From contig OY762962.1 of the NCBI GenBank assembly GCA_963667195.1, forward strand, positions 434,001 to 498,000: 64,000 nucleotides of DNA, read 5' to 3'. This stretch comes from UBA7703 sp963667195. GTDB taxonomy: Bacteria; Bacillota; Clostridia; Christensenellales; CAG-138. The notes below the pieces were generated by a model. The model had not been told where the DNA came from and did not search any database. It was given only the letters and a program-made list of their open reading frames with translations. Of the stretch, positions 8,427-17,317 are shown one piece after another (within the stretch, counting starts at the first letter, position 1; each line of letters opens with the position of its first letter). The position numbers and the translations under genes are program-made.

Positions 8427-10268
8427 CTATGATAGAGAGCTCTCCTCTTCTTTGCGGCTTTCGATTTCCAGCATCATTTGATCATAGTAGTTTTCGTCGA
8501 TGAAGAATTTCTTCTTCTGAATATACAGCGAAAGCACGAGCATCAGCGCGGGCAGCAGCGTCGCCGCAAGGCGCACCCAAACGCGCATGGTCAGCGTCCG
8601 CTGATCGCGGAAATGGATGTTTGCCGCGCTCTCGTCTCCGCTCTTGAGGTCGTCAATCTTGATGGAATACGTTCCGTTCGCGGCGGTGATCGACTTCGCG
8701 TCAAACGAGCCGAGTCTGCCAAGCTCCTTCTCCGTTCCATCCGGCGCCTTGAGGATGACCATCGCATCGCTCAGCGCGGGCACATACTCCGGATCAAGCT
8801 GGAACTTACTCACGACGTCGTCCGCCGCAATCTCAGCACCGACCGTCTCCGCGACGGCTTTGTATTCCGTTGTTCCGGCCTTTAATCCGTCATATTCCTC
8901 GAGGTAGTCCTGCACCTGCGTAATGTAATAGGCCTGATCCGCGGCATTGTGCTTGTCGAAGAAGTCGCGCTGGGTTTCCAGCGTGCTGATCGACTGACTC
9001 AGCAGGAACGTGCCGGAGATCGCGAGCACCAGCGTGACAATCAGCGTGTGCATCGCCGCGGCAAACTTTGCCATAAACGGGCGGAGCGTGGAGACGACTG
9101 CTTCATTGCGCTCGCCGTATTTATAGTCGTTATACTCGACGCAGTTCGCCATGTTGATGATGCAGCTCATGTAGAAGAGCGACTGTCCCGCGGAAACCAT
9201 CATGCAGAACAGGCACAGCAGCGCAATATTAAACGGCAGCACCGGCAGCCAGCCCATCAGCGCAATCAACGCGTAGCCGATGACCGCCGTGAGAATGCTC
9301 ACGTTTTGCAGGCGGTTTCTGCCGAGCTTATTGACCAGCGCGGGATACAGCGCGTTGACCGCGACCATGGTCACACCATATGCCACCACAACGTAGAAAT
9401 AAAGCGTACCGTTGTAGCCGATTTCGATGTAGAGAAGGTTTGCGGCAAGCGCGATGAGCATCGTGCTGCCGATGTTGTAAAACAGCATCGAGAGCGTCAT
9501 CCAGAGTACCTGGTCGTTTCTCGCGATGGTCTTCCACATCTTCTTGAGCGAGATGTTTTCGCTCTGCTCCACCTTGCGGCGCGGCGGTTCCTTGACCGTA
9601 AAATACAGCATCACCTGGCAGCCGATGAACACGACCGCAATCAGGATCGACACGAAGCGGTAACCCGCACGCATGTCTCCAACGGTGACCTGCGGAATGA
9701 TGCCCTGCGCCAGAATCGCGCCGACGCCCGCAAAGAGCACGGTCAGCGTCGTGATGGAGTTACGCTCCTCTTTCACGCTCGAAAGACTCGGCAGCATGGC
9801 CCAGTATCCGATGTCGTTCATCGTAAACGTGGATTCCCAGAGCAGATACATGATCGTCATAAAGACGACAAATCGCCAGCCGGGGATGCTCTGAATGTTG
9901 AATATCAATATGATGACAAGTCCGCAAAGGATCGCGCCAAGCATGATCCAAGGTCGGAACTTGCCGTTTTTGAAATGCGAGCCTTCGATGATCGCGCCCA
10001 TGAGCGGGTCGTTCATCGCATCCCAAATGCGTCCGCCGACGCCGATGATCAGGCTAAGCGTCGTGAACTGTGCAAGTGTGAGCGAAACGCCAAACTGAAT
10101 ATAGATGAGCAAAAAAGAGTCGATCAGGGCATAGCTCATGTCGCGGCCGATACCGCTGATGGAATAGAACCACTTGTTGCGGTTGAAGGTCTTTTTGCGG
10201 AGCAGCTCGGCGGCGGATTTTGCGTCCGGTGCGGAAGCTTCTTTCGCTGTGTTTGTCTCCATTTCCAC
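8427..10268 (-). CDS. GPH-family MFS sugar transporter with large C-terminal external loop
   Basis: 613-residue membrane transporter of the glycoside-pentoside-hexuronide:cation symporter family. About eleven membrane helices fill residues 40-425; GGRIWDAMNDPLMG and FRPWI are GPH landmarks. Members are usually about 450-500 residues. Here a hydrophilic segment of about 130 residues (430-560) separates the last two helices, with a final helix at about 566-583 and a charged tail. GTG at 10268 has GGGAG about 4 nt upstream; ATG at 10262 is the alternative. The sugar is unknown, but the hexosaminidase and deacetylase nearby suggest an amino-sugar glycoside. Confidence 0.85.
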   Translation of the reverse strand: MEMETNTAKEASAPDAKSAAELLRKKTFNRNKWFYSISGIGRDMSYALIDSFLLIYIQFGVSLTLAQFTTLSLIIGVGGRIWDAMNDPLMGAIIEGSHFKNGKFRPWIMLGAILCGLVIILIFNIQSIPGWRFVVFMTIMYLLWESTFTMNDIGYWAMLPSLSSVKEERNSITTLTVLFAGVGAILAQGIIPQVTVGDMRAGYRFVSILIAVVFIGCQVMLYFTVKEPPRRKVEQSENISLKKMWKTIARNDQVLWMTLSMLFYNIGSTMLIALAANLLYIEIGYNGTLYFYVVVAYGVTMVAVNALYPALVNKLGRNRLQNVSILTAVIGYALIALMGWLPVLPFNIALLCLFCMMVSAGQSLFYMSCIINMANCVEYNDYKYGERNEAVVSTLRPFMAKFAAAMHTLIVTLVLAISGTFLLSQSISTLETQRDFFDKHNAADQAYYITQVQDYLEEYDGLKAGTTEYKAVAETVGAEIAADDVVSKFQLDPEYVPALSDAMVILKAPDGTEKELGRLGSFDAKSITAANGTYSIKIDDLKSGDESAANIHFRDQRTLTMRVWVRLAATLLPALMLVLSLYIQKKKFFIDENYYDQMMLEIESRKEEESSLS

Positions 10269-10418
10269 ATTGCTCCCATCATGATGAATTGATCAAAATT
10301 GACTTGCTGGTTCGGTCAGGCGACCGTCTGAGAGCAAGCGTATCACACTCTGTTCACAATGACAATCCTTCTACATAATTCTGTATTTATTGTCCAGCAA
10401 TCAACCGATCTTGGTATC

Positions 10419-10441
10419 AAAAAAGGGCGGTTCCCCGCCCA
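10419..10441 (-). terminator. Terminator of dapF
   Basis: GGGCGG and CCGCCC form the stem; on the minus strand six T follow. It is 27 nt past the dapF stop. Confidence 0.85.
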
Positions 10442-10467
10442 AATGATGCCTTATGGTTGCTGTTTTC

Positions 10468-11292
10468 TTAAAGCTTGATTTCGCCCGTAAACACGATCTC
10501 CGCAGGGCCCGTCATATAGACGTGGTTGTCCTCCGCCCAATCGATGTGAAGCGTGCCCAGTTCAAGTTGAATATCCACGCTGCGTTCCGTTTTGCCGTTG
10601 AGGTAGCTCGCTACCGCGACAGAGCAGGCACCCGTTCCGCAGGCAAGCGTCGGGCCGCAGCCGCGCTCAAATGTGCGCATCACGAGGGTGTGTTCATCCA
10701 CCACCTTGGCGAAGTTGACGTTGGTGCGCTTGGGGAACACGCTCGCGTGCTCGATGTCCCAGCCCATGTTCATCCACTTTTTGTCGGTCGGATCGTCCAC
10801 GTAGATCAGCGTATGCGGAACGCCGACGAGAACGGTGGTGTAGCGGAGCGTCTGCCCCTGCACCGTGAGTTCGCGGTCGATGCAGCGCCCTTCGCCGACC
10901 ACGGGAATCTCCGCACACTCCAGATACGGCTCTCCCATGTTAACCGTGACGCCGGTCACCTCGCCGTCCTTGATCACGAGTTTCGGGCGCATAATGCCCG
11001 CGAGCGTCTCCACGCCAAACTCCGTTCTCGGCACAATGCCTTCGCGATAGACATACTTCGCAAAGCAGCGGATGCCGTTACCGCACATCTCCGCCTCGCT
11101 GCCGTCCTCGTTGACGATGCGCATGCGGATATCCGCCTTCGCGCTGTTTTCGATGATCAGCAGTCCATCCGCGCCGATTCCGGTCTGCCGGTGGCAGAGC
11201 TTCTTAGCCAGTGCGGGATAATCGTGCGATTCCGTTCTTCCATCGAGTATGATAAAGTCGTTGCCCAGTCCGTGAACTTTGGAAAAATGCAT
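10468..11292 (-). CDS. dapF: Diaminopimelate epimerase
   Basis: 274-residue cofactor-independent racemase that converts LL- to meso-diaminopimelate for lysine and peptidoglycan synthesis. The two catalytic cysteines are present in GNGIRCFAKY and ACGTGACS, and the N-terminal HGLGNDFI is typical. Length is normal. ATG 11292 has GGAGAT upstream. It lies 55 nt after the ModE-like regulator gene in the same direction, so they may be cotranscribed, although there is no obvious functional link. Confidence 0.96.
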   Translation of the reverse strand: MHFSKVHGLGNDFIILDGRTESHDYPALAKKLCHRQTGIGADGLLIIENSAKADIRMRIVNEDGSEAEMCGNGIRCFAKYVYREGIVPRTEFGVETLAGIMRPKLVIKDGEVTGVTVNMGEPYLECAEIPVVGEGRCIDRELTVQGQTLRYTTVLVGVPHTLIYVDDPTDKKWMNMGWDIEHASVFPKRTNVNFAKVVDEHTLVMRTFERGCGPTLACGTGACSVAVASYLNGKTERSVDIQLELGTLHIDWAEDNHVYMTGPAEIVFTGEIKL

Positions 11293-11347
11293 CTGGGAAT
11301 ATCTCCTTCACTCATTCTAGCAGGATTCCGGTGCGTCCGGTTCTCAA

Positions 11348-11692
11348 TCAGCCGCCCATGATCTCGACAAACGCCTCGTCGGCGTAGCTGCGCACGGCTT
11401 CCTCAAACCTGCGGTAGGCCGCAAGAAAGCTCTTTCCGTCCTGCGTGAGCTCCGCGCCGCCGCCGCCTTTGCCACCGGTGACGGAAAGCAGCAGCGGAAA
11501 GCCGAGGTTTTCCTCCGCGATCTTGACGATCTTCCAAGCCTTGCTGTAGGCCATGTCCATCTCGATGGTCGCCTTGCGGAGAGAGTGCAGGCGATCGACG
11601 CGTTCCAGAAGATCCGCAACGCCCGGACCGAAGCATTTCTCTTCGCCGAAGATGCGAACGCTGACCTGACAGCGTAGCTGTTTGTTTGGCAT
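11348..11692 (-). CDS. ModE-like winged-helix DNA-binding protein
   Basis: 114-residue protein matching the N-terminal DNA-binding domain of ModE, with no C-terminal molybdate-binding domain. The recognition region is MDMAYSKAWKIVKIAEENLGFPL, followed by the Gly-rich wing TGGKGGGGAELT; both are characteristic. Such short proteins are annotated as molybdenum-dependent or LysR-type winged-helix regulators, but ligand control cannot be assumed without the sensor domain. ATG 11692 has GGAGG 6 nt upstream; the frame extends to 11782 without a ribosome site. Repeated TCACATGT sites around its likely promoter suggest self-regulation. No molybdate genes are nearby. Confidence 0.8.
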   Translation of the reverse strand: MPNKQLRCQVSVRIFGEEKCFGPGVADLLERVDRLHSLRKATIEMDMAYSKAWKIVKIAEENLGFPLLLSVTGGKGGGGAELTQDGKSFLAAYRRFEEAVRSYADEAFVEIMGG

Positions 11693-11778
11693 AGCGACCT
11701 CCATCGAATCATAAGGCATAAGAGCACTGAAATTACCGGTGTATGGTGAATCTTCGTTCAGCATCGCCGTTCGATGAT

Positions 11779-11807
11779 TCACATGTTTCGGTTATTATAT
11801 CACATGT
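11779..11807 (-). promoter_or_regulatory. Promoter and TCACATGT repeat upstream of the ModE-like gene
   Basis: Two TCACATGT copies (11779-11786 and 11800-11807) are 21 bp apart, two helical turns, and flank a minus-strand TATAAT at 11794-11799. The arrangement is that of an operator; which protein binds it is inference. Confidence 0.45.
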
Positions 11808-12005
11808 GTCGGTGGAAGGCACCGCACGTTGCGGGAAGTTTACATTTTATACAGCGGATTTCTGCACAAATGCGGGCTTTTCTTGCGCGTGTTTCATGCA
11901 ATTTTCACGCAAAAACGGTGGTTTCCATCGCATGCAAGGTAAAATTCTTCCTATACGTGCCCTCGGTCATTGACAGCGCGTGGGCACTTGGATAAACTTG
12001 CATAT

Positions 12006-12560
12006 ATGAAACCGCCGTATGAAAGCGAAATCCGCGCACAGCTTGTTCGTGTGCTCGGAGTTGCCTTGCGGGAAGCGCCGGATGCACGAAGCCTCCGCCT
12101 GCCCGCGCGGGACGCGCATGTCAGCTTTCGCCCGCCGCATGGCGTAGACCCCGATCCTCTTGCCGCGCTCGACTTTGGCGTGCTCTATGGAGCGCCGCTG
12201 GTGGAGCGGGTGCGCGTGGTCAACGGCTGGTTGTTGTTCGATCTTTCTCCCGCGTTCTTTTCCGCGCTGGTGGACGAGATCAACCGCTCCTGCCCCATTC
12301 CGGAACCGGCGCACGATACCCACGCGGAAAACCGCATGCGTCTCGTCTCCCGGCATCCCGGCACGGGTTGTCCCGATATCGCCTCGTTTCATCGCGCGCT
12401 GATGCTCGCGCTCGCGGCACACGAAAGCGTTGCATCCTACACCAGAGCGGAACGCGCGGCGCTGTCGCTCTTTCACACGATTCCCCCGCGGGATCGTCCC
12501 GCGCTCCTTTCCGATTGCGGCGCACTCGGTGGCGCGATGCTCCGGCTGCTCGCTTTCTAG
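12006..12560 (+). CDS. Hypothetical protein
   Basis: 184-residue soluble protein that I do not recognise. It is Arg/Pro/His-rich, has no signal or membrane segment, and contains RVRVVNGWLLFDLSPAFFSALVDEI followed by an Arg/Ala-rich helical C-terminus. The VVNGWLLFDLS stretch loosely resembles the N-terminal add-on region of arginyl-tRNA synthetases, and the C-terminal helices could be compared with a DALR-type bundle, but no catalytic motif is present. ATG 12006 is chosen as the first ATG; its ribosome site is poor. It lies 126 nt before the hydrolase gene on the same strand. Confidence 0.6.
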   Translation: MKPPYESEIRAQLVRVLGVALREAPDARSLRLPARDAHVSFRPPHGVDPDPLAALDFGVLYGAPLVERVRVVNGWLLFDLSPAFFSALVDEINRSCPIPEPAHDTHAENRMRLVSRHPGTGCPDIASFHRALMLALAAHESVASYTRAERAALSLFHTIPPRDRPALLSDCGALGGAMLRLLAF

Positions 12561-12686
12561 CATAAGCACCGCTGGCTTCCACCTCTTCACACAACCTCAA
12601 ACCGCTCGCCGAAGAAACCAAAGATGCTTTCTCGACGATCCTGCCATACCGGCAGGGCTATTTTCACATAAGGAGATGAAACAAAC

Positions 12687-13334
12687 ATGCAAATTACCTG
12701 GTACGGACACTCCTGCTTTCTACTCACGAGCGAAAGCGGCTATTCGATTTTGACCGACCCGTGCGATCCGGAGACGGGATACGAGCTGCACGACCTTGTT
12801 TGCGACGCGGTCACCATCAGCCACGAGCACCACGACCACAACTGCCTCGCAATCGTCGCGGGTTCGCCGGAGATCATGCGCACACCCGGAGAGTTCCTCG
12901 CGGGCGAAATTCCGGTGACTGGATTTTCGAGCTATCACGACGACGCAAAAGGCACAAACCGCGGCGAAAACGTCGTGTTTCTCTACCAGATCGATGGACT
13001 CAAGGTGCTGCATCTCGGCGATCTAGGCCACATGCTCTCCGACGACGTCATCGAAAAGATCGGAGACGTGGATGTCTTACTCGCGCCTATCGGCGGTGTG
13101 TTCACGCTCAACGCCAAGATGGCAACGGAGCTTGCCGACCGCCTGCACGCGAAGGTTCTGATTCCGATGCACTATAAGACCCCGGCGCTACACTTTAACA
13201 TCGAAGGTTTGGAGCCGCTGCTCGCTGCCAACGCCACGCGCCGCGTCCACCACCTCAACGCAAACACGGCGTCCCTTTCGCGCGAAACGCTGGGCGATCG
13301 CAGGCTGTTGATCCTCGACTACAAGCGCAACTAA
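12687..13334 (+). CDS. Metallo-beta-lactamase-fold hydrolase (UPF0173-like)
   Basis: 215-residue cytoplasmic metal-dependent hydrolase. The MBL motif is visible as SHEHHDHN (metal ligands), GFSSYHDD, LGDLGH and IPMHYKTP in the usual order for the single-domain UmpA/UlaG-like group. Its substrate is unknown. ATG 12687 has AGGAG 12 nt upstream. A clear terminator 65 nt downstream ends the transcript, so it is either alone or in an operon with the preceding unknown gene. Confidence 0.88.
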   Translation: MQITWYGHSCFLLTSESGYSILTDPCDPETGYELHDLVCDAVTISHEHHDHNCLAIVAGSPEIMRTPGEFLAGEIPVTGFSSYHDDAKGTNRGENVVFLYQIDGLKVLHLGDLGHMLSDDVIEKIGDVDVLLAPIGGVFTLNAKMATELADRLHAKVLIPMHYKTPALHFNIEGLEPLLAANATRRVHHLNANTASLSRETLGDRRLLILDYKRN

Positions 13335-13398
13335 CTTTTTTCGCGTTACTTTTTCGAAATCATCCTGCGTTACGGAATCGTTACATCGTCAATCATGC

Positions 13399-13431
13399 AA
13401 AGCCCGGAGCGTATCTCTCCGGGCTTTTTTT
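13399..13431 (+). terminator. Terminator of the MBL-fold hydrolase gene
   Basis: AGCCCGGAG and CTCCGGGCT form a 9-bp stem with a 7-nt loop, followed by seven T. Confidence 0.9.
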
Positions 13432-13702
13432 CGCCGTAAAGCGGCTGTTTGCGAGGATTTCGTTACCATGGATTGACCGTAGAAACCGCCTCTGAACCTG
13501 AAAATAAAGTCAGGGTGTAACAAGAGTAAACGATCTGTAAACTCGCAATATCTGGTTATGTCAAGTCTTGTTTGCTACCAGATATGGTGCTATGCTGAAT
13601 TTGCGCCTGAACTGGGCGTCTTCTCATCTAGCGGGTATGCAATTCGTTTTTCGCAACGAAAACCATATAATATGACGATTTTAGTAAGGGACGGGATTTC
13701 CT
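13432..13702 (+). promoter_or_regulatory. nrdJ upstream region with inverted repeats
   Basis: A 271-nt gap before nrdJ. A perfect 9-bp inverted repeat (13548-13556 with 13577-13585, arms ATATCTGGT/ACCAGATAT) is followed by a smaller GCGCC/GGGCG hairpin near 13603-13619. A TATAAT at 13666-13671 is the best -10 candidate, but no good -35 partner is seen. If transcription starts there, the repeats are operators; if it starts further upstream, they form an RNA leader. I do not find a B12 box. Confidence 0.4.
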
Positions 13703-16039
13703 ATGGCAATTGGCGGCATCAATGACAACGCAATGAAGGTACTCGAAAAGCGGTATCTGGCAAAGAACGAACAAGGACAAGTGACGGAGGATGTCGAAGG
13801 CCTCTTCCGCCGCGTTGCGCGCGCGGTTGCAGCGGCGGACGCGCTCTATGATGAACACGCGGATGTGGAAGCCAGCGCGGACACATTCTTTGAGCTGATG
13901 ACATCGCTTCGGTTTCTGCCGAATTCGCCGACGCTGATGAACGCGGGGCGCCCGCTGGGGCAGCTCTCCGCCTGCTTTGTGCTGCCCGTTGGCGACAGCA
14001 TGGAGGAGATCTTCGAGGCGGTGAAGAACGCGGCGCTGATCCACAAATCCGGCGGCGGCACGGGCTTTTCGTTCTCGCGTTTGCGGCAAAAGGGCGCGAC
14101 CGTCCGCTCCACGGGCGGAGTTGCGAGCGGGCCCGTGAGCTTTATGCGCGTGTTCAACGTCGCCACCGAGGCCGTCAAGCAGGGCGGCACGCGGCGTGGC
14201 GCCAACATGGGCATCCTGCGCGTGGATCACCCGGACATTCTGGAGTTCATCCGCTGCAAGAGCGATACGAGCGACATCAACAACTTCAACATCTCCGTGG
14301 GGCTCACGGAGGCGTTTATGCGCGCGGTCGAAGCGGGCGAGGCGTATGACCTCATCGACCCCAAGACGAAGAAGAGCGTTTCCCGGCTGAGTGCGCGCGC
14401 GGTGTTCGACGAAATCGTGGATGCCGCCTGGGCGACCGGCGAACCCGGTATCGTCTACCTCGACCGCCTCAACCGCGACAACGTGGTTCCTTCGGTCGGC
14501 GAAATCGAGAGCACGAACCCCTGCGGCGAGCAGCCGTTGCTGCCGTACGAAAGCTGCAACCTCGGCTCCATCGACCTCGTGACGCTGCTGAAAACCGAGG
14601 ACGGCGCGGTCAAATTCGATTTCGACCTGTTGAAAACCACGGTGGAACAAGCCGTGCATTTCCTCGATAACGTCATCGACGTGAACAACTACCCGCTCAC
14701 ACACATCGCCGAGATGACCAGAAGCACCCGAAAGATCGGGCTTGGCGTGATGGGCTTTGCGGACGCGCTTCTTGCGCTCGGCATTCCCTATAACTCCGCC
14801 GAGGGTGTCGCGTTTGCAGAACGCGTGATGTCGTTTATTCAAGCGACGGGGCATAACGCGAGCAAAGCCCTCGCGAAGACGCGCGGTGCGTTCCCGCTGT
14901 TCTCCGAGAGCACACTTCGTGACGGCGAACCCATCCGCAATGCGACCGTCACCACCATCGCGCCGACGGGCACACTCTCCATCATCGCGGGCTGTTCCTC
15001 CGGCGTGGAGCCTGTGTTCGGCTATGTTTACATTCGAAACGTCATGGACGGCACGCAGATGGTCGAGGTCAATCCCTTGCTGATGGAGAAACTTCGCTCT
15101 CTGGGACTCGACAGCGAGGAGATGTTCCAGCGCATCGCGTCTGAGGGCACGATTGCGCACATCGCGGAGATTCCCGAGGATGTACGAAAGGTGTTCGTCT
15201 GCGCACACGATATCTCGCCGGAGGCGCATGTGCGCATGCAGGCGGCCTTCCAGCGGCACACGGACAACGCGGTCTCCAAGACCGTCAATTTCCCCAACGC
15301 CGCCACGCGGGACGATGTCTACGCGGTCTACCTCATGGCCTACCGCGAAGGACTCAAGGGCGTGACCATCTACCGCGACGGCAGCAGAACGGGTCAGGTG
15401 CTCAACATCGGCAAGGTCAACGACGGAAAGAGCGCGTCCGACAAGCCGGAGCTGGATGCCCCGCTGCCGGAAAACTACGGCAAGATCGAGCCGCGTCCGC
15501 GCCCGCTCGTGACGCGCGGCTTTACGGAAAAGATGAACATCGGCTGCGGCACGCTGTACGTGACCGTCAACTACGATGAAAACGGCATCTGCGAGGTGTT
15601 CACAAGCACCGGCAAAGCGGGCGGCTGCCCCAGCCAGAGCGAGGCCACCGCGCGGCTTGCCTCCATCGCGCTGAGAAGCGGCATCTCCATGAGCGAGGTC
15701 TACGACCAGCTCAAGGGCATCCGTTGCCCCTCCACGATCCGGCAAAAGAATATGAGCTGCACCTCCTGCCCGGACGCGATCGCCCGCGTGCTGCTCAAGG
15801 TCAGCAAATACATCGACAGCGGAGCGGACTACACGACTCCCGACGCGCAGGCAAAGACCATCGCGCCGCAGCCCGCGCCCGCGCCGCAGAGCGGCGAGCT
15901 CCCGTTTGTTCCGGTGGACGTTTCGGACGTGCCCGCCAACGCCGCCGAGGTGCATGTTTGCCCCGAATGCGGCGGCAAGGTGGAACACGAAGGCGGCTGC
16001 GTGATCTGCCGCGCGTGCGGATTCAGCAAATGCGGCTGA
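13703..16039 (+). CDS. nrdJ: Adenosylcobalamin-dependent (class II) ribonucleoside-diphosphate reductase
   Basis: 778-residue enzyme that makes deoxyribonucleotides using the adenosylcobalamin radical, independent of oxygen. Key segments are LRFLPNSPTLMNAG and ACFVLP (first active-site Cys), SGGGTGFSFS, NPCGEQPLLPYESCNLGS (active-site Cys and Glu) and the phosphate-binding TIAPTGTLS. The C-terminus carries a Cys-rich region, CPECGGKVEHEGGC then CRACGFSKC, a zinc-ribbon and redox-relay tail usual in this subgroup. Length is normal. ATG 13703 has AAGGGACGGG about 8 nt upstream. Its use implies B12 uptake or synthesis elsewhere. The glycosyltransferase gene follows after 61 nt. Confidence 0.96.
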   Translation: MAIGGINDNAMKVLEKRYLAKNEQGQVTEDVEGLFRRVARAVAAADALYDEHADVEASADTFFELMTSLRFLPNSPTLMNAGRPLGQLSACFVLPVGDSMEEIFEAVKNAALIHKSGGGTGFSFSRLRQKGATVRSTGGVASGPVSFMRVFNVATEAVKQGGTRRGANMGILRVDHPDILEFIRCKSDTSDINNFNISVGLTEAFMRAVEAGEAYDLIDPKTKKSVSRLSARAVFDEIVDAAWATGEPGIVYLDRLNRDNVVPSVGEIESTNPCGEQPLLPYESCNLGSIDLVTLLKTEDGAVKFDFDLLKTTVEQAVHFLDNVIDVNNYPLTHIAEMTRSTRKIGLGVMGFADALLALGIPYNSAEGVAFAERVMSFIQATGHNASKALAKTRGAFPLFSESTLRDGEPIRNATVTTIAPTGTLSIIAGCSSGVEPVFGYVYIRNVMDGTQMVEVNPLLMEKLRSLGLDSEEMFQRIASEGTIAHIAEIPEDVRKVFVCAHDISPEAHVRMQAAFQRHTDNAVSKTVNFPNAATRDDVYAVYLMAYREGLKGVTIYRDGSRTGQVLNIGKVNDGKSASDKPELDAPLPENYGKIEPRPRPLVTRGFTEKMNIGCGTLYVTVNYDENGICEVFTSTGKAGGCPSQSEATARLASIALRSGISMSEVYDQLKGIRCPSTIRQKNMSCTSCPDAIARVLLKVSKYIDSGADYTTPDAQAKTIAPQPAPAPQSGELPFVPVDVSDVPANAAEVHVCPECGGKVEHEGGCVICRACGFSKCG

Positions 16040-16100
16040 GGCGCTTCGAGCGTAAAAACTTATCCGATTTTTCTCACATGGGGATGGGAGGAAAACCGAA

Positions 16101-17204
16101 ATGCGAACCTTGATTTTGACAGGTCCCGAGAGCGAGGATCAGAAGGCTGTTTCGCGCGCGCTCAAGCAGGCGTTTACCGCGCGCGGGGATAGCTGCCTTG
16201 TCGCAGGCGCGCTCGCGCTCCTGGGTCAGCATGTTCCGCTTTCCCAGGCGCGCGCAATGGAGCAGGAAGCGCTTCCTACCCCGCGCGGGTTTGCGTTTCT
16301 CTCCGCCGGAAGTGCGTTTTTGCGCGAGCACAAGCGAAGGTCGCTCGTCTACGAAATCAACGCCAAATATGCGGAGCACCTCGCTACCCTTCTGCGCGAG
16401 GGCGAGTTTGACGCGGTATTATGCCTGCATCGCTATCCTGCCGAAGCGGTTTCGTTTTTGCGAAAGACGATCACGTTTTCCGCGCGATGCTGCTACCTCA
16501 GCTGCGACTATGCCTGTGTGCCCTTTTTAGAGGAGACACGGCTCGACCACTACCTGATTCCGCACGAGGATCTTGCTTCCGCTTACGAGAAACGCGGTAT
16601 CCCGGTAAAAAAGATCATTCCCGCGGGCATTCCCGTTCTCGCGGAGTGGTTTTCCGCGGAAGAAAAGGCAGATGCGCGCGCGCTGCTCAATCTGCCGCAG
16701 GCAACACCCTGCATTTTGGTTCCGTTTGCCGAGGACGCGACGTCCGCCGTCAACGCGATACTTTCGCAGATGAAGGGTGATGAAGCGAGAATCTGCGTGC
16801 TCGCGCCGGACGGAGCACCGCCGAAGAGCCCGTTTGTCGCGCGCTTTGCGGGCGATGTCCGCGTATCGGTATTCGCGCCCGAAGACCCGCTTTCGCGCTA
16901 TCTCGCCGCCTGCGACGTGATCCTCACGCTGCCCTCCGGCGCTGTGACCACGCTTGCCGCCTTGTCCGGAAAGCCCCTCGTCCACCTGCCGTCCTCCGAC
17001 GTTTGGCAGCGGCAGACCGCGCAATTCTTCTCGTCGCGCGGGCTGAGCCTCGCGGGTGCGGACGAAACGGAGAGCGCGTCCCTCGCGCTCGCGCTTGCAA
17101 AGGATGAGGCGCAAAAGAGCGCCATGCGCGAGAAGATGCAGCTTTCACGCATGCAGAGCGCGGCGCCGCGCGTCGTTCGCTTTCTGCACGAAGGGCGCCT
17201 GTAG
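16101..17204 (+). CDS. MGDG synthase/UgtP-like glycosyltransferase
   Basis: 367-residue GT-B-type glycosyltransferase related to monogalactosyldiacylglycerol synthase and UDP-glucose diacylglycerol glucosyltransferase, which add sugars to membrane diacylglycerol. The N-terminal half has the family layout (FLSAGSAFLREHKRR, then FDAVLCLHRYP and YLSCDYACVP), and IIPAGIPV marks the domain junction. The C-terminal nucleotide-sugar region has CDVILTLPSGAVTTLAALSGKPLV in place of the common KPGG motif. No signal peptide; probably peripheral to the membrane. ATG 16101 has GGAGG 9 nt upstream. Acceptor and sugar are inferred from family only. Confidence 0.72.
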   Translation: MRTLILTGPESEDQKAVSRALKQAFTARGDSCLVAGALALLGQHVPLSQARAMEQEALPTPRGFAFLSAGSAFLREHKRRSLVYEINAKYAEHLATLLREGEFDAVLCLHRYPAEAVSFLRKTITFSARCCYLSCDYACVPFLEETRLDHYLIPHEDLASAYEKRGIPVKKIIPAGIPVLAEWFSAEEKADARALLNLPQATPCILVPFAEDATSAVNAILSQMKGDEARICVLAPDGAPPKSPFVARFAGDVRVSVFAPEDPLSRYLAACDVILTLPSGAVTTLAALSGKPLVHLPSSDVWQRQTAQFFSSRGLSLAGADETESASLALALAKDEAQKSAMREKMQLSRMQSAAPRVVRFLHEGRL

Positions 17205-17317
17205 CCGAACAAAAAATCGACAAAATTCTACCTGTTTTTCTCTCGTTTTATGCGTAAAAATACAATGTTCTGATATAATGGTGTCGATCGCGCACGCTTT
17301 GCCGATCGACATTTTGT

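Noticed and set aside
8949..10292. Plus-strand frame opposite the GPH transporter gene
   Set aside because: His/Arg/Asp-rich shadow without start context.
13432..13702. Cobalamin riboswitch before nrdJ
   Set aside because: No B12 box or conserved core was found; the GTCAGGG at 13509-13515 is too short to count.
13628..15988. Long minus-strand frame opposite nrdJ
   Set aside because: It mirrors nrdJ codons and has no known motif; nrdJ has catalytic signatures and a terminator/promoter context.
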